DNA of 64,000 bases from Cheilinus undulatus. Its lineage: Eukaryota; Chordata; Actinopteri; Labriformes; Labridae. A model generated the notes under the pieces. It was not told the origin of the DNA. It was given only the letters and a program-made list of their open reading frames with translations, and did not search any database. Position 1 is the stretch's first letter, and each line of letters opens with the position of its first letter. The translations under genes were made by a program, and so were the position numbers. Location of the stretch: contig NC_054867.1 of assembly GCF_018320785.1 (NCBI RefSeq), positions 33,917,855-33,981,854 of the forward strand, read 5' to 3'. Positions 36,251-49,288 of the stretch are shown here, one piece after another.

Positions 36251-37867
36251 CCGCACCTGTTTCATTGATAAGTATTCAGATATAAATTTTGCTCTGTCAT
36301 TGTTAATCTCTGTTTAGTTATAATGTCAACATCGTGACAGACGTTCTCAAGTGTCATTTGACCTACATATAATTCACATATGTATATAAAACCAAGCCAA
36401 CCATAGCTAATGCACTTCAACAGAAATGCAAAACGTAAATAAAAGTCTACATCCTAAACATTCACAAAAATGGGTTAAGCGTTCAGGTAATAATGAGTGA
36501 ATACATAGGCTACAGAGATGTGTTTTAAATGAATTACCTAATGAAAATCAGCATTTAGTATGCAGTCAGCACAATGAAGACTATATGAAGAATACAATTT
36601 TATTCTACAAGCCCTACAAGAGAATACCAAAGCGATGGTGAATGATGTTTCAGACTACTCTGTTGCATGTTAAAGTTCTGCCTAATCTGGTTTTGATCAC
36701 CTTTTCTCACCATCATTTGTTTACACTAACTTCACTATGCCCTAAGTCCTTTAATTTCAAAATTCAGTTTAGTGGTGCTTACATACTTTACAATTATTTA
36801 ATAAAAACATTTTTAATAATGCTTTACTGTGTGTCACATATAAAAATCTTTGAGATTTTTAAAATTTCTGTTTAGTATTTTTGTTGTCTTTAGTCCAGTT
36901 TTTAAAATTCGTGTGACATTGCTTACACATACATACATACATATCCTTAAAGCCCAGGTTGTCCTGAAAGAAAAGGATGTTTATAGCTTGACTGTGCACA
37001 CAGGGTTGATGTTTTATAAGCTTTTAAAGGCAATAAGTCCAGGTGAGACAAATGGTTGAAAAACAGCTTAGAGCTCAGAGGGTTGATGCTTCATTAATGC
37101 TTTATTACCCTTAAAACTGTGTAGTTATTATAAAGTGTTATAATTTTATTTAAATGAGATTATTTTCCACTAAAGCAAAAAAACTTTTTACCCAAAATGC
37201 CGTGAAGCATAAAAGCCAATCAAATAATAATTGTATTACAGTTACTACTATTATTTCCTTTTCAGTGTAAACACATGAAATAGGCTGTATTGGAATGCGG
37301 ATATAACTAAACTTAACCTTAGGCTTTCTCGTTTTAACAACAGCATCTAATACAAATATTTTAAACTTGATGTAAATAAATAAAACAAAATAAATACAGT
37401 GCAACTGTGCCAATATAGGAGAAAGAAAGCTATATGATAAAAACATTTGGATGTTCTTTTCCTTTTCAAATACATATTCAGATGAATCTGGCTGCATGAA
37501 AGACAGGGCATTAAGTTACTTTGAACTTAACTTGGGGAAAATTTAATAGTAGACTGGATTTTTAAAACTTAGCTGAAACTGATCTCAGATTTTTATCTTT
37601 GAAAATAATCCTGTTTTAGCGTGTTAGCCAGAAAGAAAACTTGTGCTGACCATATTTTCAAGTGTGCAGTGTGCATGTTGCCTCTTATGCACTCTACCTG
37701 TTGAGCTCACACTTAATAAATCAGTTGGTTGGCCTTCTCTAAATCTACATAAAAAAACTTGGTTTGCATATTATTGTGCATCAGTCAATGCTGGATTAAC
37801 TCCCCTGATATTAATGCAGTCTGTTGATGGAAAACCCCCAGCAGTTTTCAGCTTCATTCCTCTGAGT

Positions 37868-38399
37868 CAGTGATGACCAAGAGGGCTGTATTCATTTTAT
37901 TCTGACTGCCAGGGGACCAAATTGTTAAACATCACAGGACAATTATTAGACAATGCTAATAGCTTATAATTTAAGAAAAGGACCAAAAGAATAGCATTCA
38001 TCAGAATTTATTACACCAACAATCACATTTTCATTCTCAAACTCATGCTTAATTTAATGAGCTAAGCAAATAACTCAAGCTACATTCTCAATGCACAAGA
38101 TAGTAAAGTATATTTCCCCTACATTTCTGTTGTTTGAAATGAATTTAGTGATGCTTCACAAGAGTTTTGCAGAAACAAAATCAAACGAATAAGTTTGTAT
38201 TTTTTTTCAAAGAGATGGAAAAATATAAATTATCAGAGATGTTATGAACCTACTTCTGTTTCATGTGTGGTAATGGCAAATTTTGTCACTGTTTCTTCAA
38301 GTTCACAGTTTTTTGGATATCTCAAAATTTATGTGCAGGCCGCAACCAGTGAGTAGGGAGGCCGCATATGGCCCACAGGCCACCTGTTGGCCATCCCTG
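37868..38399. mobile_element. Non-autonomous hAT element with 8-bp target duplication
   Basis: The left end 'cagtgatgaccaagagg' and the right end read inverted, 'cagggatggccaacagg', form terminal inverted repeats. They are flanked by ctctgagt (37860-37867) and ctctgggt (38400-38407), an 8-bp target site duplication with one mismatch, as hAT transposons make. The 532-bp body has no transposase. It resembles the many hAT-derived short elements of fish genomes. Confidence 0.85.
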
Positions 38400-41317
38400 C
38401 TCTGGGTAGATTTTATACAAAGTTCCAAGGGTTTGCATTGAGCTGGGCCAAATCTTTGCTTATTTTGCTCCCTGAACCTGGAATACTTTCAGCTGAAAAA
38501 AGGATGATTTTAAAGCTATATTAACATTCAATTTAAGCGGATCTCTCAATATTTACACCCTTAATATGATAGATAAATAAATAAAGGCTAAATTGGTTCT
38601 ATCTTCAGGTTTCATCCAGATCATTTTGTTTGACCCTGTCTGAATCTGTGTTTACCGTGGCTTTGTTTATGCACATGGGCTTTAATTAAAGATGGAGGTA
38701 TAGTCTAATCCAGAGTTAATATATTCAGGTTTGTCACACTTGCAGTTGGTGTGTAAATTTACATTTAGAAATAAGTGAATCTTTTTTCTGTGCTGGATTT
38801 GTTTTGGGTTTTAGCAAATGTCTCAAACAATAAAAACTGTATAAGTTTGAGCTTTGGTTGCCTTTCAAAGTAAAATAGTGTTTAAATTGGACAAACTTTT
38901 TTTGACCGTCCTCCATGTAATTGCCTGAATCCTCCACATCTCGCCCAGGACTTGTCTTTCCCACGACTGGTAAAGGAGGGGTCAAGTGGGGGGGTTGGTG
39001 TGGTATGAATATATGACTACTAATGAGATGCTCCTCATAAAGAACCTTAACAATTTGGGTATGAATATGTGACCACAAAGAGGATCGGACAATAACATCA
39101 CCTAGCAACTCTTATCTGGAGGAATTTCAGAGTCAAGTCTTTCTCTGTGAAGCGCCGTGTACTTGGAAAGAAGAGCCCCCTCCATCTGAGAGCCAAACAC
39201 AGACAGCCGCCCCGACAAAGACCCCCCAAAATATCCACTGAAGAGGCGGACATTGTCTTGTCTAACTTCACCATACATGGACATTAATCATACAACAGAC
39301 AGAGTGAAAGATGTTAGTGAAATAATAGATTAACAAGTTAAGTGTGGGCTGAGTTATGGCTTCCTGACCTTCAACTGACAAGCACTTCAATTGCTTACAA
39401 ACACAAATTGTGGTCTAACATGATAAATGTGATACCAAGAGGACATTTTTCATCCTAACAAACTGAAAATTCAATAAAAGTTCCACCATGCACTGCAAAA
39501 TTAACACTCATTATGACATTTCAGTTGTTAGTTCATAAGAAATCAATACCATGTACAATTTTTCTCTAAATGATGGCAGACAATGTATTTTAAAACCAGT
39601 CTCCCCACTGGAACAGACAGAATTGTCTCCATTTATGATTTAAGATTGCACAAATCAGTTCTGTGAAGGTTATTTAATGTCAGATTTGATTTTGAAGTAC
39701 ATGTTATAAAAGTGGAAAGTGCAGCATAAGAGCTCATTTTTCAGCCTTAACTGTTACTGTCTAATAAACTTAATGGAGTCAAAAGTCCAGTGCTTGTACC
39801 CTAAATGTTTTAAAGTGATTCATAAATCAGGATGCCATATTTTTCATTTTAAATTCCTGAAAATATTTTCTGCACCTTGTTTGAGTGTCAATTTATTTCA
39901 GGGACCAATTTTTGTTTTTACGTATCCTGTATTTTCCATCCCAAAAAGAACTGACACCCAGCTTTAAGATCCCGATTTGTCACTTTCAAATCGCTCGACA
40001 CACTCTGTTTTTGAGTGTGAATCGCCACTCGAAAGGAAACTTCCATCTCAAGCACTCAAACAGCCTTTTCTTTCCTCTCTTCATCCCTTTTGATACACAC
40101 TGAGGTACGCCTAGGTGTTATTTTCTAGTGTGTTAATGGTGAGACTGCGAGAAGTGGTTTCTGTTGTCAACCAGTTCTCAGAGGTGTCAAAGGTCAACAC
40201 CCTCTCTAACACACGAGTATGCAAATGCTTTCATTACAATACAGGCTTCTTTTTATCCAGCTACCAGAGCATGCATGTTGCTGGAGAGCAGGCCGCTGAG
40301 GCCTTTGGACCCTCAACCACCCCCCCTTACTCTCCCTTCCTCTGGTCCTCGGCTTCTGAGGCCGATGACAGCACAAAAGTACTTCACACTGGGGGCTGGG
40401 TCTGCATTTTGTGGGTCAGTGAACAACGGCCGAAGCAGCAACGCCATGTCATTCAGAGCCTGCTCCCCTCACACCCCCGCTGTCCTCACACTTCTCGTGG
40501 TATCAGCAAACAGAGAAGGGAAACACTATGGAGAGAGCAGGGGAGGTTTTGTGTGATGCCCACATGAAATGCACCTACTGTTTTCCACCATTCCACCATC
40601 TCAGCAAGGGACCCTGAAAACTTGTTAAGAGATGATGGATTAACGCCTTTGTTTCTATGTTTTAAGGACTACAGGATGACCATTAATGGGAGGAGAAGAA
40701 TTCAGATTATTTGCTTAAGTATAACAGCCGTAGCACAAAATAACTAGGAACAAACACAGGCCTAGAATCTACAAAGACTCAAGTCTTATTTAAAAAAAAC
40801 TCTTAATCAAAGTACTAGCTTAACATTTAACTGAGTAATTGTTGATGGTATTTACTTCTTAAAAGTTAATAGTTTTGTAAAACTACTAATTGGTTTGTGT
40901 ATAACAGTTTAACCTAATCCTAACTGCTGCACAGAACAGAACTATATTTGGTTGACTAAAATAAATCAAACAAAAGAAAATACAAAGCCAAGCTATAGAA
41001 GAGGTTTAAAAAAAGCTAAAAGATGGTAAAAGCATTAAAGCTTTCTGGGGTCTAGCTGCATGGGGGGCACATAAAGATTAACAAACGGGTGATTGTTAGG
41101 CTAAGCTGTGATAACACTATTTTAGTTAACAGAAATACTCAGTGATTTTATTCAAGCAATAAAATACATATTTTATTCAATGTTGCTTAAGTAAAATGCA
41201 GCCTGTTTCAAAACATAAGCTCTCTTCACCAACACTACAAGTCTTTTCATCCCCAGTAATGTTAAAAGTTTGGACCAGCCCATGGATCTAAACCATTTGG
41301 CTGTTAAAGTCATATGC

Positions 41318-41346
41318 TCAAAAAAAAGAAAAAAAAAGAAAGAAAG
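41318..41346. repeat. A/G-rich simple tract
   Basis: Runs of A broken by single G residues (aaagaaagaaag at its end). It is low complexity. Confidence 0.8.
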
Positions 41347-41929
41347 TCAGAAACAAAAGGAGAAAAACTGAGGTAACTTGCTGGGTCACTTCTGAGCCTG
41401 AAAATAACTTTTTCACATACTTTTGTAGCTCCAAATGACAATTTTAAAGAGGAGGCTAGCACCAGTACTACTCAAAAACACAGTTGTTGATACTGATAAA
41501 TCACAACCATGAAGGGCCCAGTTATGTGAGTTTCCAGGGGTGCAGTTATTTCTGTGGGTTACATTATGCTAAACTAAAATTATGACAAGCACAATTCCAA
41601 CTTCACTCCACCAAACATTAAACTAAACTCCACCAAATTTTCAAATCTTAACACAATATATACCATTAGTCATTGTTAGTTATTATAAATGCAGTTCTAT
41701 AAATGCCAAAATTCAATATATCTCTTGATCTTTCAGCTGCTTGGGGTGACCATAGAGGCCACCAAAAACATAGTACATTGCACTTTATTTTAACTTTATT
41801 TTTCTTTTGAACTAAATTCTTATCGTTCTTATCAATGCAATGAAAACATAACCTTGCAAAGCAGATGGATTCACCCATTTCCATGTTTCTTACTGGCGAA
41901 TCCATCTTTGAAAGTTCTCGTCTGAACCG

Positions 41930-42300
41930 ATTGGGCCCGGTTAGAAAGTGACAGGACCAGTCAGCGTTGAGGGGCAGTACTTTCGGGCGCGACAGAGTTG
42001 TGACGTGGCTAAGCAGCGAGAAGAGGCCGGTGCAAGTATGGCGGAAGACCCCCTCTTAGAGATCCAAGATGGATCCTACTCATAGTAAACATGGGTAACT
42101 GCAAGGATCTCTAGGTGGGACCTATATGGGTCTCTTTTGGGCTGATTCACACTTGTAGTTCTCATGAGCAATCAAAGGTGCGGCCACCATGGAACCCACG
42201 GACAAACCCACAGGGGACCCATACTGTAGGCAACATACATCCCATTTGGGGCCCTCATGGACATGCTGGTTGGGATGTGATAAATAAAAATTGTGAGTTG
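41930..42300. repeat. CpG-rich fragment followed by degenerate short repeats
   Basis: 41930-42070 is markedly CpG-rich for this region (gggcgcgacagagttgtgac, gcagcgagaagaggccgg), has sharp edges, and contains an ATG reading MAEDPLL. After it, 42100-42260 has recurring 'gggaccyatatggg'-like words. Such mosaics in fish usually come from a transposon with its own promoter. I cannot name the family. Confidence 0.4.
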
Positions 42301-42379
42301 TGGTAGATAAAATGATATGGCACAAATGAGGAGAACATACTGTATATTTTGTCTATGAGTTACACTTGGACTAAAGATA

Positions 42380-43090
42380 CACTATCTGGACAAAAGTATT
42401 GGACCACACCTGCTACCTATTGAATTTAGGTGTTTCACTCAGACTTGTTGCCACAGTTGTATAAAAACAAGCACCTTGCAATGCAGTCTCCATTTTCTAA
42501 TCTGTGATACAGCATGGGTCGTTCTGAAGAGCTCAGTCACTTTAAGCGTGGTGCTGTGATGGATGCCACTTCTTAAGTAAGAGGGTTTGTGAAATTTCCT
42601 CCATGCTGGATATTCCACAGTCAACTGTAAGTGATGTTATAAGAAAGTGGAAGTGTCTGGGAACAACAGCAACTCAGCCTTGAAGCTGAAGACCATGTAA
42701 AATCACAGAGTCAACGACTGCTAAGATGCACTGTGCATAAAAGTTTCCAATGCTCTGCTGATTCCATAGATAAAGAGCTCTGAGGCATTAATGTAAGCAT
42801 ACAAACTGTAGGAGCAGGAGCTTCATGGGATGGGTTTCCATGGCTGAGCAGCTACATGGAAGCCTCACATCACCAAATCCAACACCAAGCATCAGATGGA
42901 GTGTTGTAAAGCATACCAGCACTTGACCATGGAGCAGTGGAGATGTACTTTGTGGAGTGGTGAATCACGCTTCTCTGTTTGGCAGTCAGATGGGAGAGTC
43001 TGTATTTTGCAGATGCTGGGAGAAAGTTACCTGCCTGACTTCATTGTGCAACTCCAAAATCTTGTGAAAAGCCTTCCAATGTCATAATAG
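42380..43090 (+). mobile_element. Decayed Tc1-like transposon lacking its right end
   Basis: The left end 'cactatctggacaaaagtat' after TA belongs to the same family as the element at 12948-13954. Transposase pieces continue (MGRSEELSH-like start at about 42514, GMGFHGRAA-like block, FSVWQSDGRV), then jump from the middle to the end of the gene near 43050 and stop without a right terminal repeat. Both an internal deletion and a loss of the right end are evident. Confidence 0.85.
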
Positions 43091-44699
43091 TATGTTCTGA
43101 TTTTGAATCATGGTATTTTCCTTGGCTATGATGAGTAAGTACTGTTGGGTAGCGTTGTTATCTGCTTTGAGATATTTTGTGAATTTGCTTTGATTGCTTC
43201 TTGCTAAATGAGGAAGGACCTCATATTGGCCTCCAAATTACAAAAATGGTCCCTGGCTATCAGGTAATAACCCCAATCAGTGTCAGTGTTTCAATAGATA
43301 TAAAAACCAGTCTTTGTGACTTTATCCTTATAATCAGACTGGATTTAAATCAAACAAAATCCAACATGTGGGTCCTAAATCAGAGGCCTGGAACGTGACT
43401 CTGGGAGACACATCGGATTTCCAAGATAATCCCATGAGTTTTAAAGGTTTTTATGAGCCTATGAGGTAGGAATTTTCCACCCACACAGGAGTGTGTCAAG
43501 GATGCGAACAGGGAGTATGTAATCCTTTAAACTTATCTGATAACAATAAAATCACACAAGACAAAGGCTGTTCTGTATGATATAAACAATGAGACGTGAG
43601 GACATAAACAGAAGATATGTCAGCTGAACAACCACGTCGCTGTGATGTAGTATAGTGACAGAATCTGATGCGCTGATAAGGTCTACACAAATAAATCACC
43701 ACAAGAAGTACAATTTGACATAGCTAATCTCAGCATTAAAGGTCCATAAATAAAACTAAATTAACCCACAAACCCACAGATTATAACATTCCTACCAACA
43801 GAGCGCTCTCTTATAATGACACTTAATTAAAACCACCGTCCTTTTATGTTCCTGAATAACAGAAACAGGGCTGTTTGGGAAGCTTCTTGAATCTGTGCAT
43901 CTATTGTCTGCACTGAAAAGCCTTGTGTTGTGCATTGTGGTTTTCCCCTCCTGTTCCTCTCAGTCATCTCATTTTAAAAGCTTCACATGCCTCCTCTGAA
44001 AACACTACCTCTCTTCACTGGAATTCGGGGCGTGTGTGTCGTCTGGATGTGGGCTGTTTTGTGTGCATTGTAGCGATGAGAAACAAAAGAGAAGAACACG
44101 CTCTGACAAGTTTGCTTCTTGTGAGGAGAGGAAATGTGAGATTGTGGCTGCAAAACTTGCTGTATTACTCACACATTACATGCTGTGGGTCTTTTAGTGG
44201 CTTTGCCCTGATCAGTCATCTCTGCCTATTTTGGCACTGACCTCATGAGTCAAAGTGGGTGGTACAAAGACATGCAGGTGGACAGATGTGCAGGAATTCA
44301 AAGACAGATGGCTGACAGGATTGTAGGTCCTTTAAAGCTTCTATTGAAATTCAAACGTATCAATAACTGTTTCGATACCACCCCAACAAAAATACAGTCC
44401 CATAGGCACCTTGTATCAGTCAATGCCTTTACTCTTTATTGCCACAAATTACATGCAAACTCTCTCACACTGTCTCTTTTACACAAATTGTCTACATTTC
44501 AGTAAGTGTATTTGCAGGGTTTAGACAGTGCTATAACTTTTTGCATTAGCTCCAGGTCAAAAAACTGGTACATTTAATTCTACCAATCATTTTTAAATGG
44601 ATATTGTGCATTTCGACCCACTGGCATCCCCTCTAATGTTACGGCTATTCATAAAAATACTTCTGTACACCTAAATATTTTACCAACTTTGTTGGGTTA
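43091..44699. other. Intergenic, no gene seen
   Basis: The stretch 43480-43800 and the part around 43900-44240 are less AT-rich and free of repeats. They might be regulatory. I see nothing else that can be supported. Confidence 0.4.
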
Positions 44700-45910
44700 A
44701 CCTTTAAATCATCTTCAGTCTAAAACTACCTAATAAGTTTGTTTGTTTCTGTTTAATGAGTAGTGAAAGTATGCTCAAGCTCTGCCAGGTTGCACGGAGA
44801 TCAGGCGTGACCAGCCCTTTTCAAGTCCAGCCACAAATTCTCCATTGGGTTGAGGTCTGGGCTTTGACTTTGTTACTTGTACATTCACCTTGTTGTCTTT
44901 AAACCATTCTATGTAGCATTCTCTATGTGCATAGGGTCATTGTCATGGTGAGAAATACATTTTCTCCCAAGCAGTAGTTCTCTTGCAGACTGAATCAGAT
45001 TGTCCTCCAGGATATTTCTGTATTTTGCCGCATTCATTTTAGATGGGTAGTGTTTGGTGTGCACCAAACACAGCACCTTGTCTAATGGCCAAAAAGGACC
45101 ATTTTGTTCTTAATAGACCAAAGAACATTCTCCCACTTGATCATGGAGTCTCCAGCATGCCTTTTGGCAAACAAATGATTTAATATGAATTTTCTTACAC
45201 AGTGGCTTTCTCTTTGCCACTCTCCCATAAAGCTTTGACTGGTGAAGAACCCGGGGCACAGTTGCATGCAGAGTCTCTCCCATCTCAGCTGCTGAAGCTT
45301 GTAACTACTTCAGAGTAGTCATAGGTGTCTTGGTGGCCTCTCTTAGTCTCCTCCTCACATGATCACTCAGTTTGTTAGGATGGCCTGATCTATGCAGATT
45401 TACACATGTGCCATACTCTTACATTTGTTCATGATGGATTCACATGGGATGTTCAGTGCCTTAGACATTTTTTGTATCCATCCCGACTTATACTTTTCAA
45501 TAGCCTTTTCTCTGAGTTGCTTGGAGTGTTATTTTGTCTTCATGGTGAAATGGTAGCCAGGAATACTGATTAACCAGTGACTCAACCTTCCAGACACAGG
45601 ATTTTTTTATATAACAATCTCTTGAGACTCATTTACTGCACTCATGTGATCCTAATTTCACTAATTGTGAGACTAGTAGCACTAATTGACTGGACCTCTG
45701 TTGAATTATGTCAGTCACTTTAAAGGGGGTGAATAATTATGCAATTACTTATTTTACATTATATATGTATATTTAATTGACATTGCTTGGTAGAAATCTG
45801 TTTTCATGTTGACATTAAAGCATTTTTTTTCTAAATAAAAAAGCCAAATTTTATTGACCATGATTGATTTATAAAATAAATAAAATGGGTTGAATATTTT
45901 ATAGGCAGTG
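44700..45910 (-). mobile_element. Decayed Tc1-like transposon (second family)
   Basis: The right end, read inverted, is 'cactgcctataaaatattca' and is followed by TA (45911-45912). Transposase pieces lie on the minus strand: the start near 45548 gives MKTK, followed by LREKAIEKYKSGW and MSKALNIP, and downstream parts continue to about 44780. The frame has several stops. The left terminal repeat is not clear, and a degenerate candidate lies near 44528. It is the longest copy of the family that also gave the short elements at 7019-7447 and 19771-19934. Confidence 0.8.
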
Positions 45911-48384
45911 TACATGGTGCAAAGATTTGTATTTGGTGCAACAATGTTTAAATGATAAAAAAAAGTAAACATACAATATGATACATTGTTAGAGTAGATA
46001 AAAACATCACTGGGTTAACAAGCCAGAACATGCCTCCAAGAAACAAAGACTGATTTAAATTTGCATTCGTTCTCTGCCTTGAATAAAGCTTGTAATAGCA
46101 GGTTGTGTATTCAAATTCAACCCACACTGAGGTCAGTTTAATCCTCGTCTCGCAAGTCAGAGTGGGGGCCCGAAAGTGAAATCCTCTTCAGTAAAGAGCC
46201 GTGCTAAATGTAATGGCTGTTGGCAGAGGGGGCCCAATAAAGATGACAGCACACATTCATATGCATTCGATTGTGTGCTCAGCTTGACAAAGTCTGCCTC
46301 GCATGCTTAACAAAGGCTAGGAAGGAAGCCAGGGGCTGTGGAGAATGTCTGTAAGAGAGGAGGGGGGCGTGAGGCGACAACAAACACACACTCACACTTA
46401 AACACACATACACAGTGGCCCTCCAAGCTTACGTCCTGGGGTCTCTCAAGTCTGTGGTTATAGCAGTGACAGCTGGGCTAGCACGCTCTGCATGGGCTCA
46501 TTCTCTCTTTAGCAGCACCCCCTCCCCTGCCTTCCACACAAACACACTGTGACGCACACACTTTAAGGCCGCACACGCAGGATGCACCATCCTGTTTACT
46601 GTTTACATTTCACAGTGGCCGGCCAACTTGGGAGGGCTCTACATGGTGATCACAGGCATTACAGCTGTTTGTAAGGTAGTGGAGGGGATGGAGGGGGTGT
46701 GCAATGTGCAAGTGTGTGTGTTCAGCCTATATGTTAAAGTTTGAATTGAGATTACAATTTAACATGTTTTTATGAGGAAAAGTTAATTTTTTTACTCCTA
46801 AAATTGGTCGTTTTCACCCAAAAGTCCTTTAAGTAGCTATTCTAGATGTTTTTATTGAATGTCATGACCCAACTCGGCAAATTTAGCCACCTTGTTATAA
46901 TCAGATTTCAATTTATTACCCAACTTAAGTTTTCAACACTTTTGAAAAATTGAAAAATAAAAGTCACTCATAAATTTAAAAACCCAAGCAACATAATACT
47001 CCCAAATGCTGCCAAATATTTGAAAAGCATGAAAAACTCTAATTTTTTTGTCCTACAATTTCCTTTTTAAAGGTTTATTTGCCAAATTGCTGCTGCTAAC
47101 AAATGTTATCTGTCAGATGGGACCATGGAGGTGCTGAGTCAAGGTCTGTGTTGAAACGAGCGCTACAACTGTTGAGGAGAGTAAAAAGGGAGGACCAGAG
47201 AGGCCGACTGTCAGTGTGGTCAACAACAATCACATCATTATTTGGCCAAAAGGGCACCTGCTTTGTTTGAGGTAGGCCTGGATTCAGAGAGTAATGACGA
47301 GAGACAGCTGAACAATGCTGAGCAAACAGGAGCTGATGCTTATCCCCTTAAAGTCAGCACTTTGTATTATTCTGAATTTTCTTTACTGTGTTGTTTTTAA
47401 GTTTGTGATAATCGGCAGTCTGCTAAAGGGCAGCTGTTGTTCTACTCTTCCTATAAGTTTGAGCGTAAATAAGACCTGAGGAGAATTTATAGGGATCCTA
47501 AACACCAGCTTGTGGCTGCTGCTTCTATGAGAAAGAAGCCAGCAGTCTCAGGGGAAGCTTTGGCTATTGTGCCCACATGTGAAAAATAAACTGCTTTTCA
47601 GCTGAAGATGGAGCAGAAAGACCCATTGGTGTTTGATTGATGACAGCACGATAAGCTTCAGTCTGTAAGAGGTACACAGAGAGAAGTGATACCACAAGGA
47701 GCCCAACAGAGGTCCCTCTTGTGTGGATGATACTCTGCAGTCTACAGCTGCCCCCAAGTGACAGGGAGCAGTTAGGGACACAAATGCAGGATTTAAGATG
47801 GGGAATTTTTCCTCAGCATTATGTATTTCTTTGCATAAGATTACCCATTTTGAAAGGTGTAGTGATATGACATAAAATATGTTAAAAGCATTCAGCTAGA
47901 AAACTATGCATTGCCAAAATTTTTTTAAAAAAAGCTTTATTTGATTGAATAATAAGGATACTGTGTCATGCGATTGGCCTAAATTCTACTCCTCAATGCC
48001 CTATAAGCGTGTAAAGCTTTGCAGTGAAAAAAAGGAATAAAGAGCAAGAGAAGTCTTGGGTTGCTTCAGCACATTATGTCCATTGTACATCCTGTCTAAA
48101 AAGAAGAGAAGTATCTGATTTATATGAGACAGTGGACCATGATGGTTGTAGTGGTTGTTATCTATATGCAGTGTCTGCTAGTATTTAGATCCTTACAAGA
48201 AAAGTATGCAAAATTCTTATGCAAATAAAACTACATCATGAGACCATGTTGAGAATTCTAGCATTTCCTTAAATTTCCATCTGTGTATGCATATTAAAAT
48301 GTTAGTTATGGAAAAATAAACTCATAAAAAGTCAAAGAAATATTTACTGACACATTAAGAAATATTTTACTAAAAATATCTATT
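45911..48384. other. Gene-poor interval with possible conserved non-coding blocks
   Basis: The stretches 46100-46700 and 47090-47330 are non-repetitive, less AT-rich and mixed in composition, as fish enhancers often are, with a CA-rich piece at 46380-46415. No exon is visible. Their regulatory nature is a guess. Confidence 0.35.
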
Positions 48385-48557
48385 TTATTTTTGAGGTACA
48401 TAAAGACACTTCACAAGGACTCGACGTGCTGCTTCTCCATAAAACTTAGGACACGAGGCATGGAACCGGGACAGGTCAAACCTCACAGAGCCATCATGGG
48501 TATCAGGGACATAGGAGTTGGTAAGGTTTCCTTTAAATTCTGACCTCTGTGGGAGGC
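48385..48557 (-). CDS. Unidentified terminal coding exon
   Basis: On the minus strand a strong acceptor (cttgcctcccacag) precedes a 57-codon frame starting AGG TCA GAA and ending in TAA. The protein has a folded-domain look, not a random one: YVPDTHDGSVRFDLSRFH, then CPKFYGEAARRVLVKCLY, then VPQK and the stop. An AATAAA overlaps the stop codon. Codon use is balanced and GC content is above the surroundings. I do not recognise the family. No clear preceding exon is found on the minus strand. A weak candidate is the 42-base open piece at about 49751-49792 (MKLYISMQ at its end). It may be the last exon of a gene, or a leftover from a lost one. Confidence 0.5.
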
Positions 48558-48774
48558 AAGACATGACTGGCATCAGGATACCATACAAGTACAAGTTTTA
48601 TCTTATGATTTCAATAGGAGACCATAAAAATCACAAATATTGAATTACTAAGTGAATTTTTGCAGTGGTGAGACTCAAAATCTATATAAAACCTGATTAA
48701 TGCCATCTAAGCATAATAAAACTGGTATACTGTTGTAAAACTGGTATATTTCACTATTCATAACACTTATTTTT

Positions 48775-49288
48775 AGGGGCCGAGCACCAACCTCGGCACG
48801 AAGACCCTATTGAAACTGTAGCCGTTATTTTTCCTTATATTTCAATCAGGAAACCTTACAGGAACACAGATTATAAATAATCTCAAGTTGACAGAAGGGT
48901 CACTGTGAAAATAGAAATGGACAAAAACCATAAGTTAAATAAAACTGTTAAAAGTTATAAAACTGACCAAAAATCATGCCTTTTTTAAGAACTTTCATTG
49001 AAAATTTTGATGAGAAAGTCAAGTTTACCAGTGGATCCCTCTTTTATTTTTGTAAACTTACGCTGCAGTATAAAGTACTGTTATCCTGTTATGGTGAGTT
49101 ATTATGCAAGAACATGCCATGGTTGTTAGACAAAATGGCCATATGTTTTAATAGATGTTATCGTATGATTTTTCATCCTTGCTTGAAATCGTACACACAC
49201 CAAACCTATCATGACATTTAGCAACACTCTTCACCTTTATGATGTGTGTTTCATTAACCTAGTGGTTAATTCTGATGTTAGGGCCCCT
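48775..49288. repeat. Interspersed repeat starting AGGGGCCGAGCACC
   Basis: The start (aggggccgagcacc, then cgaagaccctattg) is a phrase that recurs widely in fish genomes. The stretch ends near 49280-49288 with agggcccct, which mirrors the first bases. No target duplication is seen and the family is not assigned. Confidence 0.5.

Larger units (their letters stand above)
36251..41900. other. Gene-poor interval upstream of epha2
   Basis: No convincing exon is seen. The interval contains a short 'acat' microsatellite at 36930-36945, the hAT relic at 37868-38399, two GC-richer patches (38930-39290 and 40100-40620) with open frames but no recognisable protein, and an A/G-rich tract at 41318-41346. 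The rest is AT-rich. Confidence 0.5.

Noticed and set aside
40115-40567. 150-codon open frame on the plus strand
   Set aside because: A second long frame overlaps it in another phase, as GC-rich non-coding DNA produces. There is no known protein and no supporting splice sites. Kept only as a patch worth checking.
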